A stretch of DNA of 64,000 nt from JBEKTW01 sp049515655 (GCA_049515655.1 JBEKTW010000006.1:1-64000); one strand, 5' to 3'. Positions 17,557 through 25,933 are shown, counted from the stretch's first letter. Notes: a model not told the origin generated them from the sequence alone. Program-made: numbers and translations.

Positions 17557-18869
17557 TGGAATCCCTCATCACGTTCGCTATCTTTGTTGTACTTCTCCTC
17601 GCGATTGCCGTACCATACTGGTGGAAAGTCAGGCGGCAAGCGAAACTCACGAGGAAGGCGTACGAGAAGAGCTCCAGGGCAGGTCTGACCGCACCCGTGA
17701 CTCTGCACCCGAGGATCGACGTGCTGGGCTGTATAGGCTGCGGCAGTTGTGTGCGCGTTTGTCCTGAGGATGTGCTCGGCCTGGTCGACGGAAAGGCCGC
17801 GATCATTAACGGAGTCCGCTGCATCGGGCACGCGCTCTGTGTCGATGCCTGTCCGGTTGGGGCGATCACCCTGCAGTTCGGAAAGCCGCGGAGGGGAATG
17901 GAAATTCCGTTTTACGATGACCGTCACCAGACGAACATCGATGGGCTGTATATCATCGGTGAGCTCGGTGGAATAGGGCTTATCAGGAATGCGCTCGACC
18001 AGGGCGTGAAGGCAATCGAACATATTGCCTCTCGACCCCGGCATGACTCTGATGTTTCGTATGATGTGGCTATCGTTGGAGCCGGACCGGCCGGCATTGG
18101 TGCAGCGCTGGGTGCCCGACAACACGGGCTGCGGCACATCGTTCTTGAGCAGGACGACATCGGGGGGTCGATCCTCCACTACCCCAGACAAAAGCTGGTT
18201 CTCACCTCGCCGGTGGAACTGCCCCTTTATGGAAAACTCAATGCTCGTGAAATAGGCAAGGAAGAATTACTGGAAACAATCCTTTCCCTTGTCGAACGCT
18301 TCCGGCTGAACATCAAATCTCATTGCAGAATTGAAATGATAATGAAGGAGTCGCATGCATTCCGGCTCCAGGCAAAGGACGAGCGGTTCTCCGCTTCCTA
18401 TGTTATTCTTGCTCTCGGCCGGAGGGGAAGTCCGAGGAAGCTCTCCGTTCCCGGAGAAAGGTTGCCCAAAGTCTTCTACCGGCTCATTGAAGCCGAAGCC
18501 TTCGTTCAGAAGCGTCTGCTGGTCGTCGGAGGAGGCGACAGCGCTATCGAAGCCGCGGTAGGCCTTGCCCGCCAGAAAGGAACAACGGTAGCCCTGAGCT
18601 ACCGGCGTGAGGAGTTTGTGCGGTTGAAGGAGAAAAACGAAGAACGTATCCTGGAAATGATGAAGGCGGGAACCGTGAACGTCATGTTCGGTTCGGAGGT
18701 CGTCGAGATTCGGATGGACAGCGTGTTGGTGAAGGATAAAGACAACGTCATTCAAACTTTACCGAACGATTTTGTTTTCGTTTTTGCCGGTGGAGAGCTA
18801 CCTGCTGAATTTCTCGCGAAGATAGGGGTGAAACTGAGAACGGAGGAGGAGGAATTGAGCGCCTCGTAA
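17556..18869 (+). CDS. Membrane-anchored FAD/NAD(P) oxidoreductase with ferredoxin domain
   Basis: The ATG at 17556 (TGATG overlap) is chosen over an upstream TTG; the product has 437 residues. It starts with one transmembrane helix (about residues 3-22) and basic residues. A ferredoxin-like domain follows, with a complete [4Fe-4S] motif (Cys59, 62, 65, 69) and a second motif Cys89-x2-His92-x2-Cys95-x3-Cys99 in which the second Cys is His. A thioredoxin-reductase-like part has an FAD motif (VAIVGAGPAGIGAALGA) and an NAD(P) motif (LLVVGGGDSAIEAAVGLA) but no CxxC redox disulfide. It probably transfers electrons between NAD(P)H and the membrane cytochrome b of the same operon on the cytoplasmic side. 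Direction and partner are inferred from operon context. Confidence 0.85.
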   Translation: MESLITFAIFVVLLLAIAVPYWWKVRRQAKLTRKAYEKSSRAGLTAPVTLHPRIDVLGCIGCGSCVRVCPEDVLGLVDGKAAIINGVRCIGHALCVDACPVGAITLQFGKPRRGMEIPFYDDRHQTNIDGLYIIGELGGIGLIRNALDQGVKAIEHIASRPRHDSDVSYDVAIVGAGPAGIGAALGARQHGLRHIVLEQDDIGGSILHYPRQKLVLTSPVELPLYGKLNAREIGKEELLETILSLVERFRLNIKSHCRIEMIMKESHAFRLQAKDERFSASYVILALGRRGSPRKLSVPGERLPKVFYRLIEAEAFVQKRLLVVGGGDSAIEAAVGLARQKGTTVALSYRREEFVRLKEKNEERILEMMKAGTVNVMFGSEVVEIRMDSVLVKDKDNVIQTLPNDFVFVFAGGELPAEFLAKIGVKLRTEEEELSAS

Positions 18870-18991
18870 GCACTCACAGCGTGAAAATTGTGTCCGGGTC
18901 ATGTTGCAAATTCAGAGAATTATCTGTAAAATTGGGGGAATTCCATTCCTGGGAATTCTGTTGTATAGAAGGATAGAACGAAAGGTCTTCC

Positions 18992-19468
18992 ATGACACAG
19001 AGTATTGAATTCAAACTCAACGGCAAGCCTCAAAAGATGGATGTGAACGGCGACCGTGCACTTCTCTGGGTCCTGCGTGTTGACCTCGGATTGACGGGCG
19101 CGAAGTACGGCTGCGGCGAAGGATTTTGTGGGGCCTGCACGGTTCTTGTGGATAACGAGGCGGTTCGATCCTGTAGTACCGCTGTGAAAGACATTCAGGG
19201 GAAAGAAGTTCTCACCATCGAGGGCCTCGCGGAGAATGGCAGTCTGCATCCTTTGCAAAAAGCATTCATGGAGAACGATGCGCTTCAATGCGGCTACTGC
19301 ACTCCCGGGATGATTCTCAACGCCTACTCGTTGTTGAAAAAGAACCCTCACCCATCTTCTTCGGAGATCATCTCGGGCATGGAGGATAATTTGTGCCGTT
19401 GCGGTGCGCATAACCGGATCATTCGGGCAATTCAAACGGCGTCCAAAGAAATGGAAGGAGGGCGCTGA
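18992..19468 (+). CDS. (2Fe-2S) small subunit of a xanthine-oxidase-family hydroxylase
   Basis: A 158-residue protein with the plant-type [2Fe-2S] motif YGCGEGFCGACTVLV...SC and the second, helical cluster motif CGYCTPGM...DNLCRCGA. This is the normal architecture of isoquinoline 1-oxidoreductase alpha (IorA) or CoxS-type subunits at their normal length. The 2Fe-2S clusters carry electrons from the molybdenum site to an acceptor. It lies one base before the large-subunit gene and is preceded by 122 bases after the multihaem operon. It lacks its own signal peptide, so it is probably co-exported with the Tat-signal large subunit. Confidence 0.92.
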   Translation: MTQSIEFKLNGKPQKMDVNGDRALLWVLRVDLGLTGAKYGCGEGFCGACTVLVDNEAVRSCSTAVKDIQGKEVLTIEGLAENGSLHPLQKAFMENDALQCGYCTPGMILNAYSLLKKNPHPSSSEIISGMEDNLCRCGAHNRIIRAIQTASKEMEGGR

Positions 19469-19469
19469 G

Positions 19470-21620
19470 ATGAAGGAACATCCGGATGTGGAGCTTGTGG
19501 AGATTTCCACTGTCAGCGGATCAGGAATGAACCGGCGCCAGTTCCTGAAATTAACCGGCGGAGGAATTTTCCTTTTCTTCACGATAGGAGACCTGGAGGC
19601 GCTCGCTCAACGGAGGCAGGGAAGAAGCCTTCCCTCGGATTTCAACGCATTTCTCAAGATTGGCGAGGACGGCCGCGTTTCCTGCTACACGGGCAAAATT
19701 GAGATGGGGCAGGGCGTCTCCACGTCGCTGGCGCAAATGCTGGCTGACGAACTCGACGTTGCCGTCGATTCCGTCGATATGGTCATGGGGGATACTGACC
19801 TCTGCCCGTGGGATATGGGAACATTCGGTTCCATGACGACACGATTCTTCGGGCCTGCTTTGAGGTCTGCCGGAGCCGAAGCCAGAGGCGTCTTGATCCA
19901 GCTCGCCTCCGAGCATCTCGGAATTCCGGAAAAGAATCTTACGACAGAGAACGGCGCCGTGTTCGAGACGAGAAACGTGCAGAAGAAGGTAACCTACGCC
20001 GAGCTTGCCGCAGGGAAGAAAATTGAGCGGCATCTCTCCGAAAAACCGCCGGTGAAAAAGCTGTCACAGTTCAAGGTTATGACGAAGCCCCTCGTGCGCG
20101 CGGATGGCAGGGACAAGGTTACCGGCAAAGCACGATATGCCGGCGACATTCAGCTCCCCGGGATGCTCTATGCAAGGATTTTGAGGCCTCCTGCGCACGG
20201 CTCAAAGCTCATCGATGTCGACCTTTCTGACGCAAAGGCGATGGAGGGTCTGCAGGTTATCCAGGACGGTGAGTTCGTCGCCGTTCTGCACAAGTATCCC
20301 GATCTCGCCGAGCTCGGTTTGTCGAAGATCAAACCGAAATTTGACAAGCCACAATCCGACCTTGATGATAAGAATATCTTTGACCACCTGCTCAAGGTCG
20401 CGCCGGAAGGCAACGTCGTCGCGAAGGAAGGCGACCTTGAAAAAGGGGAGCACGACGCGACGTCGATCGTTGAAGAAACATACCTTGACGGCTACAAAGC
20501 ACACGCGCCGATAGAACCCCATGCTGCCGTTGTGAACATCGAGGGGAACAAAGCCACCGTTTGGTCTTCGTCCCAGACGCCGTTCAGCCTTAAGGAGGAA
20601 GTGGCAAAGGAGCTCGGATGCGCGCCGGAGAATGTTCACGTCATCTCACCGTTTCTGGGCGGCGCGTTCGGCGGCAAGTCGAGAAACCAGCAAGTGGTGG
20701 AAGCTGCCCGTCTTGCCAAACGCACCGGGAAGCCGGTTCAGGTCGCCTGGACGCGCAAAGAGGAGTTTTTCTATGATTCGTTCCGGCCAGCCGCCATCGT
20801 AAAAGTAAAGTCGGGCATCACGGACAACGGCCGGATATGTTTGTGGGATTATCATGTGTATTATGCCGGAGAGCGGGGCGCACAGCAGTTCTACAATATT
20901 CCTCACCACGCGACGACGGTGCACAACTCAAGCTGGGTAGGTGCTCCTGGTTCCCATCCGTTCTCTACCGGACCGTGGCGCGCGCCGGGGAACAGCACGA
21001 ACACCTTCGCCAGAGAATCCCAGATCGACATCATGGCTTCAAAGGCACAGGTCGATCCGTTGGAATTCCGGATCCGGAACCTGGAGGACAAAAAGATGCA
21101 GCGTGTTCTTACGACTGCAGCCGGGAAATTCGGTTGGAAGCCGGCCAAAGCTCCAAGCGGCAGGGGTTATGGTATTGCCTGCGGAATGGATGCCGGTTCG
21201 TACGTCGCTGCGTTCGCCGAGGTTGAAGTTGATAAGGCCACCGGAAATGTCCAGGTGAAGCGGGTCGTGTGTGCACAGGATATGGGACTGGCAATCAACC
21301 CGGAAGGTGCCGCAATACAAGTAGAGGGCTGCATTACCATGGGGCTGGGATATGCATTGCGCGAGCACATCCGTTTCAGAGCGGGAGAGATTTTCGACCT
21401 CAATTTCGATAGTTACGAGATTCCCCGATTTTCCTGGCTGCCGGAGATAGAGACTATTATTATAGAGGATAATCAGTCAGACCCTCAGGGCGGGGGCGAA
21501 CCGGCAATCATCACGATGGGCGCGGTGGTCGCAAATGCCGTTTTTGATGCGACCGGCATCCGATTGTTCGAACTTCCGCTGAGTCCTGAGAAAATCAAGG
21601 AAGCTATCAAAAAAGGCTGA
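19470..21620 (+). CDS. Tat-exported molybdopterin-binding large subunit (IorB-like aldehyde/xanthine dehydrogenase family)
   Basis: Start set at ATG 19470, one base after the small-subunit stop and with a GGAGG site; the longer frame overlaps the upstream gene. The 716-residue protein carries a twin-arginine signal (NRRQFLKLTGGGIFLFF). It then has two Mo-binding halves with motifs MGQGVSTSLAQMLADEL, GGAFGGKSRNQQVVEAA, PWRAPGNSTNTFARESQ and the catalytic-glutamate motif GGGEPAI (Glu677). These match IorB-type subunits with a molybdopterin cytosine dinucleotide cofactor. No FAD subunit is present nearby, so electrons would go directly to a cytochrome or other periplasmic acceptor, an attractive link to the preceding operon. 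The substrate (aldehyde or N-heterocycle) cannot be assigned. Confidence 0.9.
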   Translation: MKEHPDVELVEISTVSGSGMNRRQFLKLTGGGIFLFFTIGDLEALAQRRQGRSLPSDFNAFLKIGEDGRVSCYTGKIEMGQGVSTSLAQMLADELDVAVDSVDMVMGDTDLCPWDMGTFGSMTTRFFGPALRSAGAEARGVLIQLASEHLGIPEKNLTTENGAVFETRNVQKKVTYAELAAGKKIERHLSEKPPVKKLSQFKVMTKPLVRADGRDKVTGKARYAGDIQLPGMLYARILRPPAHGSKLIDVDLSDAKAMEGLQVIQDGEFVAVLHKYPDLAELGLSKIKPKFDKPQSDLDDKNIFDHLLKVAPEGNVVAKEGDLEKGEHDATSIVEETYLDGYKAHAPIEPHAAVVNIEGNKATVWSSSQTPFSLKEEVAKELGCAPENVHVISPFLGGAFGGKSRNQQVVEAARLAKRTGKPVQVAWTRKEEFFYDSFRPAAIVKVKSGITDNGRICLWDYHVYYAGERGAQQFYNIPHHATTVHNSSWVGAPGSHPFSTGPWRAPGNSTNTFARESQIDIMASKAQVDPLEFRIRNLEDKKMQRVLTTAAGKFGWKPAKAPSGRGYGIACGMDAGSYVAAFAEVEVDKATGNVQVKRVVCAQDMGLAINPEGAAIQVEGCITMGLGYALREHIRFRAGEIFDLNFDSYEIPRFSWLPEIETIIIEDNQSDPQGGGEPAIITMGAVVANAVFDATGIRLFELPLSPEKIKEAIKKG

Positions 21621-22026
21621 GGCCCGATTATGAATGAGTATGTTACCGAGGATCCAGGCATAGATGATATTCACTTACTGGTTCTACGCAAACCAATGGT
21701 TCCCGGGGACAAATACGAAATTCGAATATCGAAACACCAAACAAATCCTAAATCCGAATACCTAAATTCTAAATATGTTCCAAATCCCAATGTCCCAGTG
21801 CCAAATTTCCCGTTTAGAGTTTAGGATTTAGTGCTTGGATTTTGTTTATGATTTCGGATTTCGTGCTTCGGATTTAGAACATCGAGCATTGATTAGCGTA
21901 ACGTTAGTGAATAAACTTTGTGCTCTCCTCTCCCGTCACTGGAGAAGGGAATTGAAGGGGAGAGGGTAGTGAGTAACGTAATGATCCAATAACTTATTCC
22001 AACTATTTGAAGGACACAATACCAGT
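21621..22026. repeat. Intergenic region with two dispersed repeat elements
   Basis: About 400 bases without a gene. Bases about 21715-21880 are an AT-rich imperfect inverted repeat of CCTAAATCC / GGATTTAG / GATTTCGGATTTCG strings, also seen at 54600-54955 and 56400-56690. Bases about 21921-22015 form a second element (CTCTCCTCTCCC...GGGGAGAGGGTAGTGAGT followed by AACTTATTCCAACTATTTGA). A close copy lies at about 50944-51055, there also just upstream of an exported-protein gene. Confidence 0.65.
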
Positions 22027-22752
22027 ATGAATACGATTACTCTCATTTCGCTCGCTGCGCTTGCCGCAGCAGTACAAACCGCCGACGCGAGGAAGATCGA
22101 GAAAGACGTTTTCAAGACGCCTTCAGGGGAACTGTCGATCTATTTTGTCGGTCACGGATCGCTCATGTTCGAGTTCAGCGGCAAAACCGTTCACGTGGAC
22201 CCGTGGAGCCGGCTTGCCGATTACGGCAGCCTCCCCAAAGCGGACCTCATCCTGATCACCCATCACCATCCCGACCATCTGGATTCCGGTGCGATCGCGG
22301 CTGTTTCGAAGGATGGCACGCACATCATTCTCACCGGTGCCGCGTATGAACTCTTGAAGAAGGGCACGGTGATGAAGAATGGTGATACACTTACTGTGGA
22401 AGGAATCAAGATCGAAGCCGTGCCGGCGTACAATACAACAGCCGGACGCGATCAATTTCACCCAAAGGGGAGGGATAACGGCTACATCATCACAATTGCC
22501 GGAAAGAGAATCTACATCGCGGGGGACACCGAGAACATTCCTGAAATGGCGGAAATCAGGAACATCGACATTGCCTTCCTGCCGATGAACCAACCCTACA
22601 CAATGCTGCCGGAGCAGGTCGCCGATGCCGCGAAGATGATTCATCCACGGATCCTGTATCCTTATCACTACGGCGATACGGATGCGGCAAAGCTGCAAAA
22701 GCTTCTCTCCGGGAACAAGGATGTTGAAGTCCGGATAAGGCAGCTCCGGTAG
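22027..22752 (+). CDS. Exported metallo-beta-lactamase-fold hydrolase (UlaG-like)
   Basis: A 241-residue protein with an N-terminal signal-like segment (MNTITLISLAALAAAVQTADA). The body is a compact metallo-beta-lactamase fold: GHGSLMFEFSGKTVHVDPW, the metal motif His79-x-His81-x-Asp83-His84 (HHHPDH), the third-metal-ligand region YIAGDTENIPEM and a late histidine in YPYHYGDTD. This pattern is that of UlaG/UPF0173-type metal-dependent hydrolases, which usually bind two metals. Several homologues are cytoplasmic, so the apparent signal peptide suggests periplasmic action. The substrate is unknown. It reads alone, with a hairpin terminator candidate after the stop. Confidence 0.85.
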   Translation: MNTITLISLAALAAAVQTADARKIEKDVFKTPSGELSIYFVGHGSLMFEFSGKTVHVDPWSRLADYGSLPKADLILITHHHPDHLDSGAIAAVSKDGTHIILTGAAYELLKKGTVMKNGDTLTVEGIKIEAVPAYNTTAGRDQFHPKGRDNGYIITIAGKRIYIAGDTENIPEMAEIRNIDIAFLPMNQPYTMLPEQVADAAKMIHPRILYPYHYGDTDAAKLQKLLSGNKDVEVRIRQLR

Positions 22753-22779
22753 GTCTTCTCAATCCCGGGTTGTCGAGGA

Positions 22780-22810
22780 GCCAGCCCTGTCATTTTCTGG
22801 GCCGGCTTTT
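22780..22810 (+). terminator. Rho-independent terminator candidate
   Basis: GCCAGCCC (22780-22787) pairs with GGGCCGGC (22799-22806) with one mismatch, around an 11-base loop, followed by TTTT. It is placed 28 bases after the hydrolase stop and before the convergent regulator gene. Confidence 0.5.
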
Positions 22811-22883
22811 CCTCGTGCCCCTACGACTTCCGCGTTTTCCTTTCTTGAGACCCCCTTTGGGGGAACGCGTTACCTCCAACGAT

Positions 22884-23777
22884 CTATTTCGCGTTCTTCG
22901 GAGTCAGATGAAATTTCTTCAGCCGATAGCGCAGGTTCGCTTCCGACAGGTTCAATATCCGCGCGGCGCGCGTCTGGTTGTACCCGCTTGCTTCAAGAGC
23001 TCTTTCGATAAGGGTTCGCTCGAGATTCGCAAGTGACTTGTCGAAGGAGAACGGTCTTCTTCCCCTAATAAACCCGAGTATTCCCTGGAGTTGGGCCTGC
23101 TCGTCGCGGACGTATTCAGGCAGTTCGATGACCTGTTCGTCGGAAGTGAGAACGGCTCGTTCAATCGTAGACTTCAACTCGGTGACATTTTCCTTCCATT
23201 CGCGCCGCGTCAGGAAGTCGAGAGCATTAATGTCGATGGCCTTAAGCTGCACTCCGATGCTGTCGCACGCCCGCTTGATGAAATGCTCCACCAGGAGGGG
23301 GATGTCTTCCTGTCGCTCCCTCAGATGGGGCACCTGGATTGTTTCGAATTCTGCGAGCACCTGAGACAGACTCTCGATGAGTTTCTGTTGTGCCGAGGTT
23401 TCACCGAGGCTCTTGCCGATGCTGGCAATTATTCTGGTGAAGGGTTTCTTGGGGAGCTGCCGGAGCGCCTTCTGCATTTCGGCTTGCAGGACGAATGAAA
23501 ACTCGTCCACATCGCGAATAAATAATGTCGAGATCCTCGCTTGCTTCTGCTCCAGGGCTTCTTTGACTTCGGTTTCGGTCGAGGTGTGAGGGTCGAGGAC
23601 AAAGAAAATCCCCTTCGCTCCTGATTGCTGGTGAATGAGTCTCGCCGCAGTCGCCTTTCCGGTACCGCGTTCTCCGATGAGGAGGATATGCCGGTCGAGT
23701 TTCCCAAAACGTGTGATATCCTTTCGCAATTCTTGAATCTGACTGCTTTTCCCAACCAATGATGATTCGATGTCCAT
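22884..23777 (-). CDS. AAA-domain regulator with Fis-type HTH, lacking GAFTGA (module 1)
   Basis: A 297-residue protein like a stripped-down bacterial enhancer-binding protein. It has an AAA+ fold with Walker A (GERGTGKATAARLIH), a Walker-B-like string (STLFIRDVDEF), the LRERQEDIPLLVEHFIKRA segment of sigma54 activators, and a C-terminal Fis helix-turn-helix (YNQTRAARILNLSEANLRYRLKK). There is no receiver or sensor domain, and the GAFTGA loop needed to contact sigma54 is absent. It is therefore probably a DNA-binding regulator of sigma70 promoters rather than a sigma54 activator. It lies 15 bases after the 8-TM protein gene and has a close paralog at 28795-29688 in the same arrangement. It may regulate the divergent small gene at 25165. 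Confidence 0.85.
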   Translation of the reverse strand: MDIESSLVGKSSQIQELRKDITRFGKLDRHILLIGERGTGKATAARLIHQQSGAKGIFFVLDPHTSTETEVKEALEQKQARISTLFIRDVDEFSFVLQAEMQKALRQLPKKPFTRIIASIGKSLGETSAQQKLIESLSQVLAEFETIQVPHLRERQEDIPLLVEHFIKRACDSIGVQLKAIDINALDFLTRREWKENVTELKSTIERAVLTSDEQVIELPEYVRDEQAQLQGILGFIRGRRPFSFDKSLANLERTLIERALEASGYNQTRAARILNLSEANLRYRLKKFHLTPKNAK

Positions 23778-23792
23778 CTGTTATGTCTCCTT

Positions 23793-24938
23793 TTAATCTG
23801 AGTTGTTTGCTTTTGTGATGTGGGCCATGTGTTTTGTGCGCCCGGTGTTCTTAAAGAAAGTTCTTAGAATGATACTATCAACTCTGTCGACCCATCGCGT
23901 TGTCTTCATCGGTTCCCGAACGAGCATCTCCTCATAGTACTTCCCCGTGACGGAGAGTGCGAAGTTGAGCTTCTGGTCGAACGCGTAGACCATTCCCAGC
24001 AAGCAGAGGATCGTAAAATAGTGTCCGATGGAGAACACATCGGAGAATCTCTCGAGCGAATAGCTGTAAATATCGCCGATGGAGTGAATGATTTCCAACG
24101 ACGAGAATATGAAGAACAGCAAGAGGATCTTGTCGATATAGGCTCCGCAGGGTTTCCCGTAGCGGTAGTGGAGAGAGAAAAAGAAGCCAAGGAAGAGCAA
24201 TACAATGCCGTTGATGATGACCGAACTCCGGAAGATTGGTCTCCAAAACATCGTCGTCGCTCCCCCTTCCTGAAGATAGGGGCGGAGTTCCCTTACTTTT
24301 TTCAGAGCACCGTCGTAATTCATGTCGGATGTCATCGTAGCGAACGTGGTTTGTGACGGGGAGATTGTCGCGGCGAGTTCCTCATCCGTCGGCTCGCGAT
24401 GAAGCTGTGCGGACCTCGCATGAAATGCCGTGGAGAGGTTTTGCAGCGACTCGTATTCCGGTTCGTGAGAGAGTTGCAATGGGTTCATGATGAAGGGCAG
24501 AAACGGCGAACCGGCAAGAACAAGCGCAAGCAACAAACTCACCGCGTAGCGTTTCATGATCTTGTTCTGAGAGCTCAGGTAGTCCATGATCGTGTATATG
24601 ACAACAAAGAGCAACACCAATCCCGCTCCAAGACCGTTGACAAAAAGGTACGAATAGAAACTGCCGTTGGCGTTGCCCGCAAATAATGACTCGCCGACAA
24701 AGGCAGACAGGAGAAGGGGGATCGCGTATCCAAAGAATATGGCAAAATTAATAAACACATAACGTTGAGTTTTCTGACTGTGCTTTGCTATGACCAGTGA
24801 GATGAGGCACAGGAGGAGCTGCACGTAGAAAGTAAGCAACCCCGCGTCATCCAGCGGCCTGTGCGGTAACAGGAGCGACAATCGAGTAAGGGCAATCAAC
24901 AATAGCCAGCACAGCAGGATTTTAAGCTTCAACTTCAT
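23793..24938 (-). CDS. 8-TM membrane protein of unknown function (module 1)
   Basis: Start chosen at ATG 24938 (MKLKLKILLC..) because it aligns with the start of the paralog at 30819; the longer frame extends past a promoter-like site. The 381-residue product has about five N-terminal helices, a soluble loop, three more helices and a basic amphipathic C-terminal tail. The loop carries strings shared with the paralog: REPTDEEL, LRPYLQEGG and FWRPI. Shared motifs in the last helices are Y-(I/L)-DKI, GHYFT and MVYAF. No known family is recognised. It is co-transcribed with the AAA/Fis regulator and divergent from the small single-TM gene, so it may be a sensor or a receptor for the small protein; this is only inference. 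Confidence 0.8.
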   Translation of the reverse strand: MKLKLKILLCWLLLIALTRLSLLLPHRPLDDAGLLTFYVQLLLCLISLVIAKHSQKTQRYVFINFAIFFGYAIPLLLSAFVGESLFAGNANGSFYSYLFVNGLGAGLVLLFVVIYTIMDYLSSQNKIMKRYAVSLLLALVLAGSPFLPFIMNPLQLSHEPEYESLQNLSTAFHARSAQLHREPTDEELAATISPSQTTFATMTSDMNYDGALKKVRELRPYLQEGGATTMFWRPIFRSSVIINGIVLLFLGFFFSLHYRYGKPCGAYIDKILLLFFIFSSLEIIHSIGDIYSYSLERFSDVFSIGHYFTILCLLGMVYAFDQKLNFALSVTGKYYEEMLVREPMKTTRWVDRVDSIILRTFFKNTGRTKHMAHITKANNSD

Positions 24939-24962
24939 TACAAGCGACCCATGGTTCATCCC

Positions 24963-24991
24963 AAAATACGCTTTTTTGAACTGAACTGCAA
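24963..24991 (-). promoter_or_regulatory. Candidate promoter of the module 1 membrane-protein operon
   Basis: On the minus strand TTGCAG (24991-24986), 17 bases, TATTTT (24968-24963). The predicted transcript start lies about 20 bases before ATG 24938. The paralogous operon has a similar site at 30875-30847. Confidence 0.45.
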
Positions 24992-25065
24992 GTGTTTTTG
25001 CACCCTTTCGAAGATTATATTTTTCGATATTAATAGAACATTTTTTGCTATTTGTCGAAATAGAT

Positions 25066-25094
25066 TTGACTTTTCCCCTTCTGCTTGCTATATT
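25066..25094 (+). promoter_or_regulatory. Sigma70-type promoter of small gene, module 1
   Basis: TTGACT (25066-25071), exactly 17 bases, TATATT (25089-25094). The predicted start of transcription is near 25101, just before the 5' pairing arm. The paralogous small gene has TTGACT-17-TATTAT at the matching place. Confidence 0.75.
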
Positions 25095-25108
25095 GGGGCG
25101 AAATAAGT

Positions 25109-25120
25109 GATGGGTCCGCC
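25109..25120 (+). promoter_or_regulatory. 5' arm of long-range complementary element, module 1
   Basis: GATGGGTCCGCC near the predicted 5' end of the small-gene mRNA is complementary to GGCGGACTCATT at 25464-25475, just past the stop codon. The match is 12 base pairs including two G-U pairs. The same arrangement with compensatory base changes occurs at 30991/31343. Confidence 0.6.
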
Positions 25121-25164
25121 GCACTGTTTGTTCACAATTATTCCTTCCACATAAAGGAGAAATT

Positions 25165-25428
25165 ATGAAAACATCTTCGCCACAAAATACCAACGACCTT
25201 TTTCCCTTCGCGGCGCATATCATCTTTGCGCTGGTATTGATATCGACACTCGCATTCAAGTATCCCGCTAAGACGGACTTTGTCGGGAAACTGATTGACC
25301 GGCTGCATTCCTTCTTCTTCGACGGTTCAAAAAAAACGGGTCCGCAAAAATCGAACCGCTTGCACTTCACCGTGGCTGAAATCGACTCTTCGAGAGATCC
25401 TACACCACCGCCTCCTCCTCCAAAGTAA
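25165..25428 (+). CDS. Small single-TM protein with Pro-rich tail (module 1)
   Basis: An 87-residue protein after a clear AAAGGAG site. It has one hydrophobic segment (about residues 14-31), then KLIDRLHSFFFDG, a linker, and the C-terminus FTVAEIDSSRDPTPPPPPPK. The paralog at 31056 shares TLIERIHAILFDA and IDTTSKHDPTDPPDPK, so the conserved features are LI(D/E)R(L/I)H..FD and a terminal ID(S/T)(S/T)..DPT.PP.PK. No family is recognised. The tail is probably outside the inner membrane. Possible roles include a membrane-active peptide, a signal-peptide precursor or an envelope structural protein; none is shown. Expression is predicted to be controlled by the strong promoter and the flanking pairing arms. 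Confidence 0.75.
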   Translation: MKTSSPQNTNDLFPFAAHIIFALVLISTLAFKYPAKTDFVGKLIDRLHSFFFDGSKKTGPQKSNRLHFTVAEIDSSRDPTPPPPPPK

Positions 25429-25463
25429 TAGCCGGGACGTGGTGCAGCGTAAATAATTCACGA

Positions 25464-25475
25464 GGCGGACTCATT
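25464..25475 (+). promoter_or_regulatory. 3' arm of long-range complementary element, module 1
   Basis: GGCGGACTCATT, 36 bases after the small-gene stop. It pairs with 25109-25120. It sits inside a stretch similar to the paralog downstream region (AATAATTCA.CGA.GG.GGACTCAT). Confidence 0.6.
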
Positions 25476-25591
25476 TGTTTGAATGTGGTTGGACTGTCCA
25501 AGTATACGTCATGAAGAGACAAAAATCAAATAACATAGCATATAGCACAATTATTACATATTGTTTCTCAACTACTACGGAAGGAAGAATC

Positions 25592-25933
25592 ATGGATGTA
25601 TCAACAATGTTCGCCGTGCTCTACATCCTCTCCCAGGCAGTGGAAAGGGTGGTTGAGCTCGTCAGCGATTTTGCGATTTGGGGAGATCCGCACTCGAAGG
25701 AACCCGCGGTACTTCATCGAAGGGCCATAAGCCTGTGGATTGTTTCGACGCTGCTCGGGATGGTGGTGTGTTCGGTGTTCTGCATCGATTTCTTCAGAGT
25801 TCTCAAACCCGACGGCGCATGCGACCCCGGACCGGTTCTGAAATTCATCATCAACGGAATCATCGTAGGCAGCGGCACGAAACCGGTGCACGACGTCATC
25901 GCCGGCTTGGAGAAGTACGCACGAAAACAGTAA
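25592..25933 (+). CDS. Small membrane protein with C-terminal GSGTKPVHDVI motif
   Basis: The start at ATG 25592 follows an AAGGAAG site; the longer frame adds an unlikely hydrophilic leader. The 113-residue product has an amphipathic N-terminus (MFAVLYILSQAVERVVELV), a clear transmembrane segment (LWIVSTLLGMVVCSVFCIDFF) and a second hydrophobic stretch ending IINGIIVGSGTKPVHDVIAG. I have the impression that similar two-helix proteins with a GTKP-HD ending occur elsewhere in bacteria, but cannot name a family. It lies between the small single-TM gene and the papain-like protease gene, all reading rightward. A holin-like or scaffold role is conceivable but unsupported. Confidence 0.65.
   Translation: MDVSTMFAVLYILSQAVERVVELVSDFAIWGDPHSKEPAVLHRRAISLWIVSTLLGMVVCSVFCIDFFRVLKPDGACDPGPVLKFIINGIIVGSGTKPVHDVIAGLEKYARKQ

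Noticed and set aside
22123..22698. Minus-strand frame opposite the metallo-beta-lactamase-fold gene
   Set aside because: Shadow frame; the plus strand has the full HxHxDH motif and a continuous family-like protein.
22884..23777. Calling the AAA/Fis proteins sigma54 activators
   Set aside because: GAFTGA is missing in both copies and the divergent promoters match sigma70, not -24/-12 sites.
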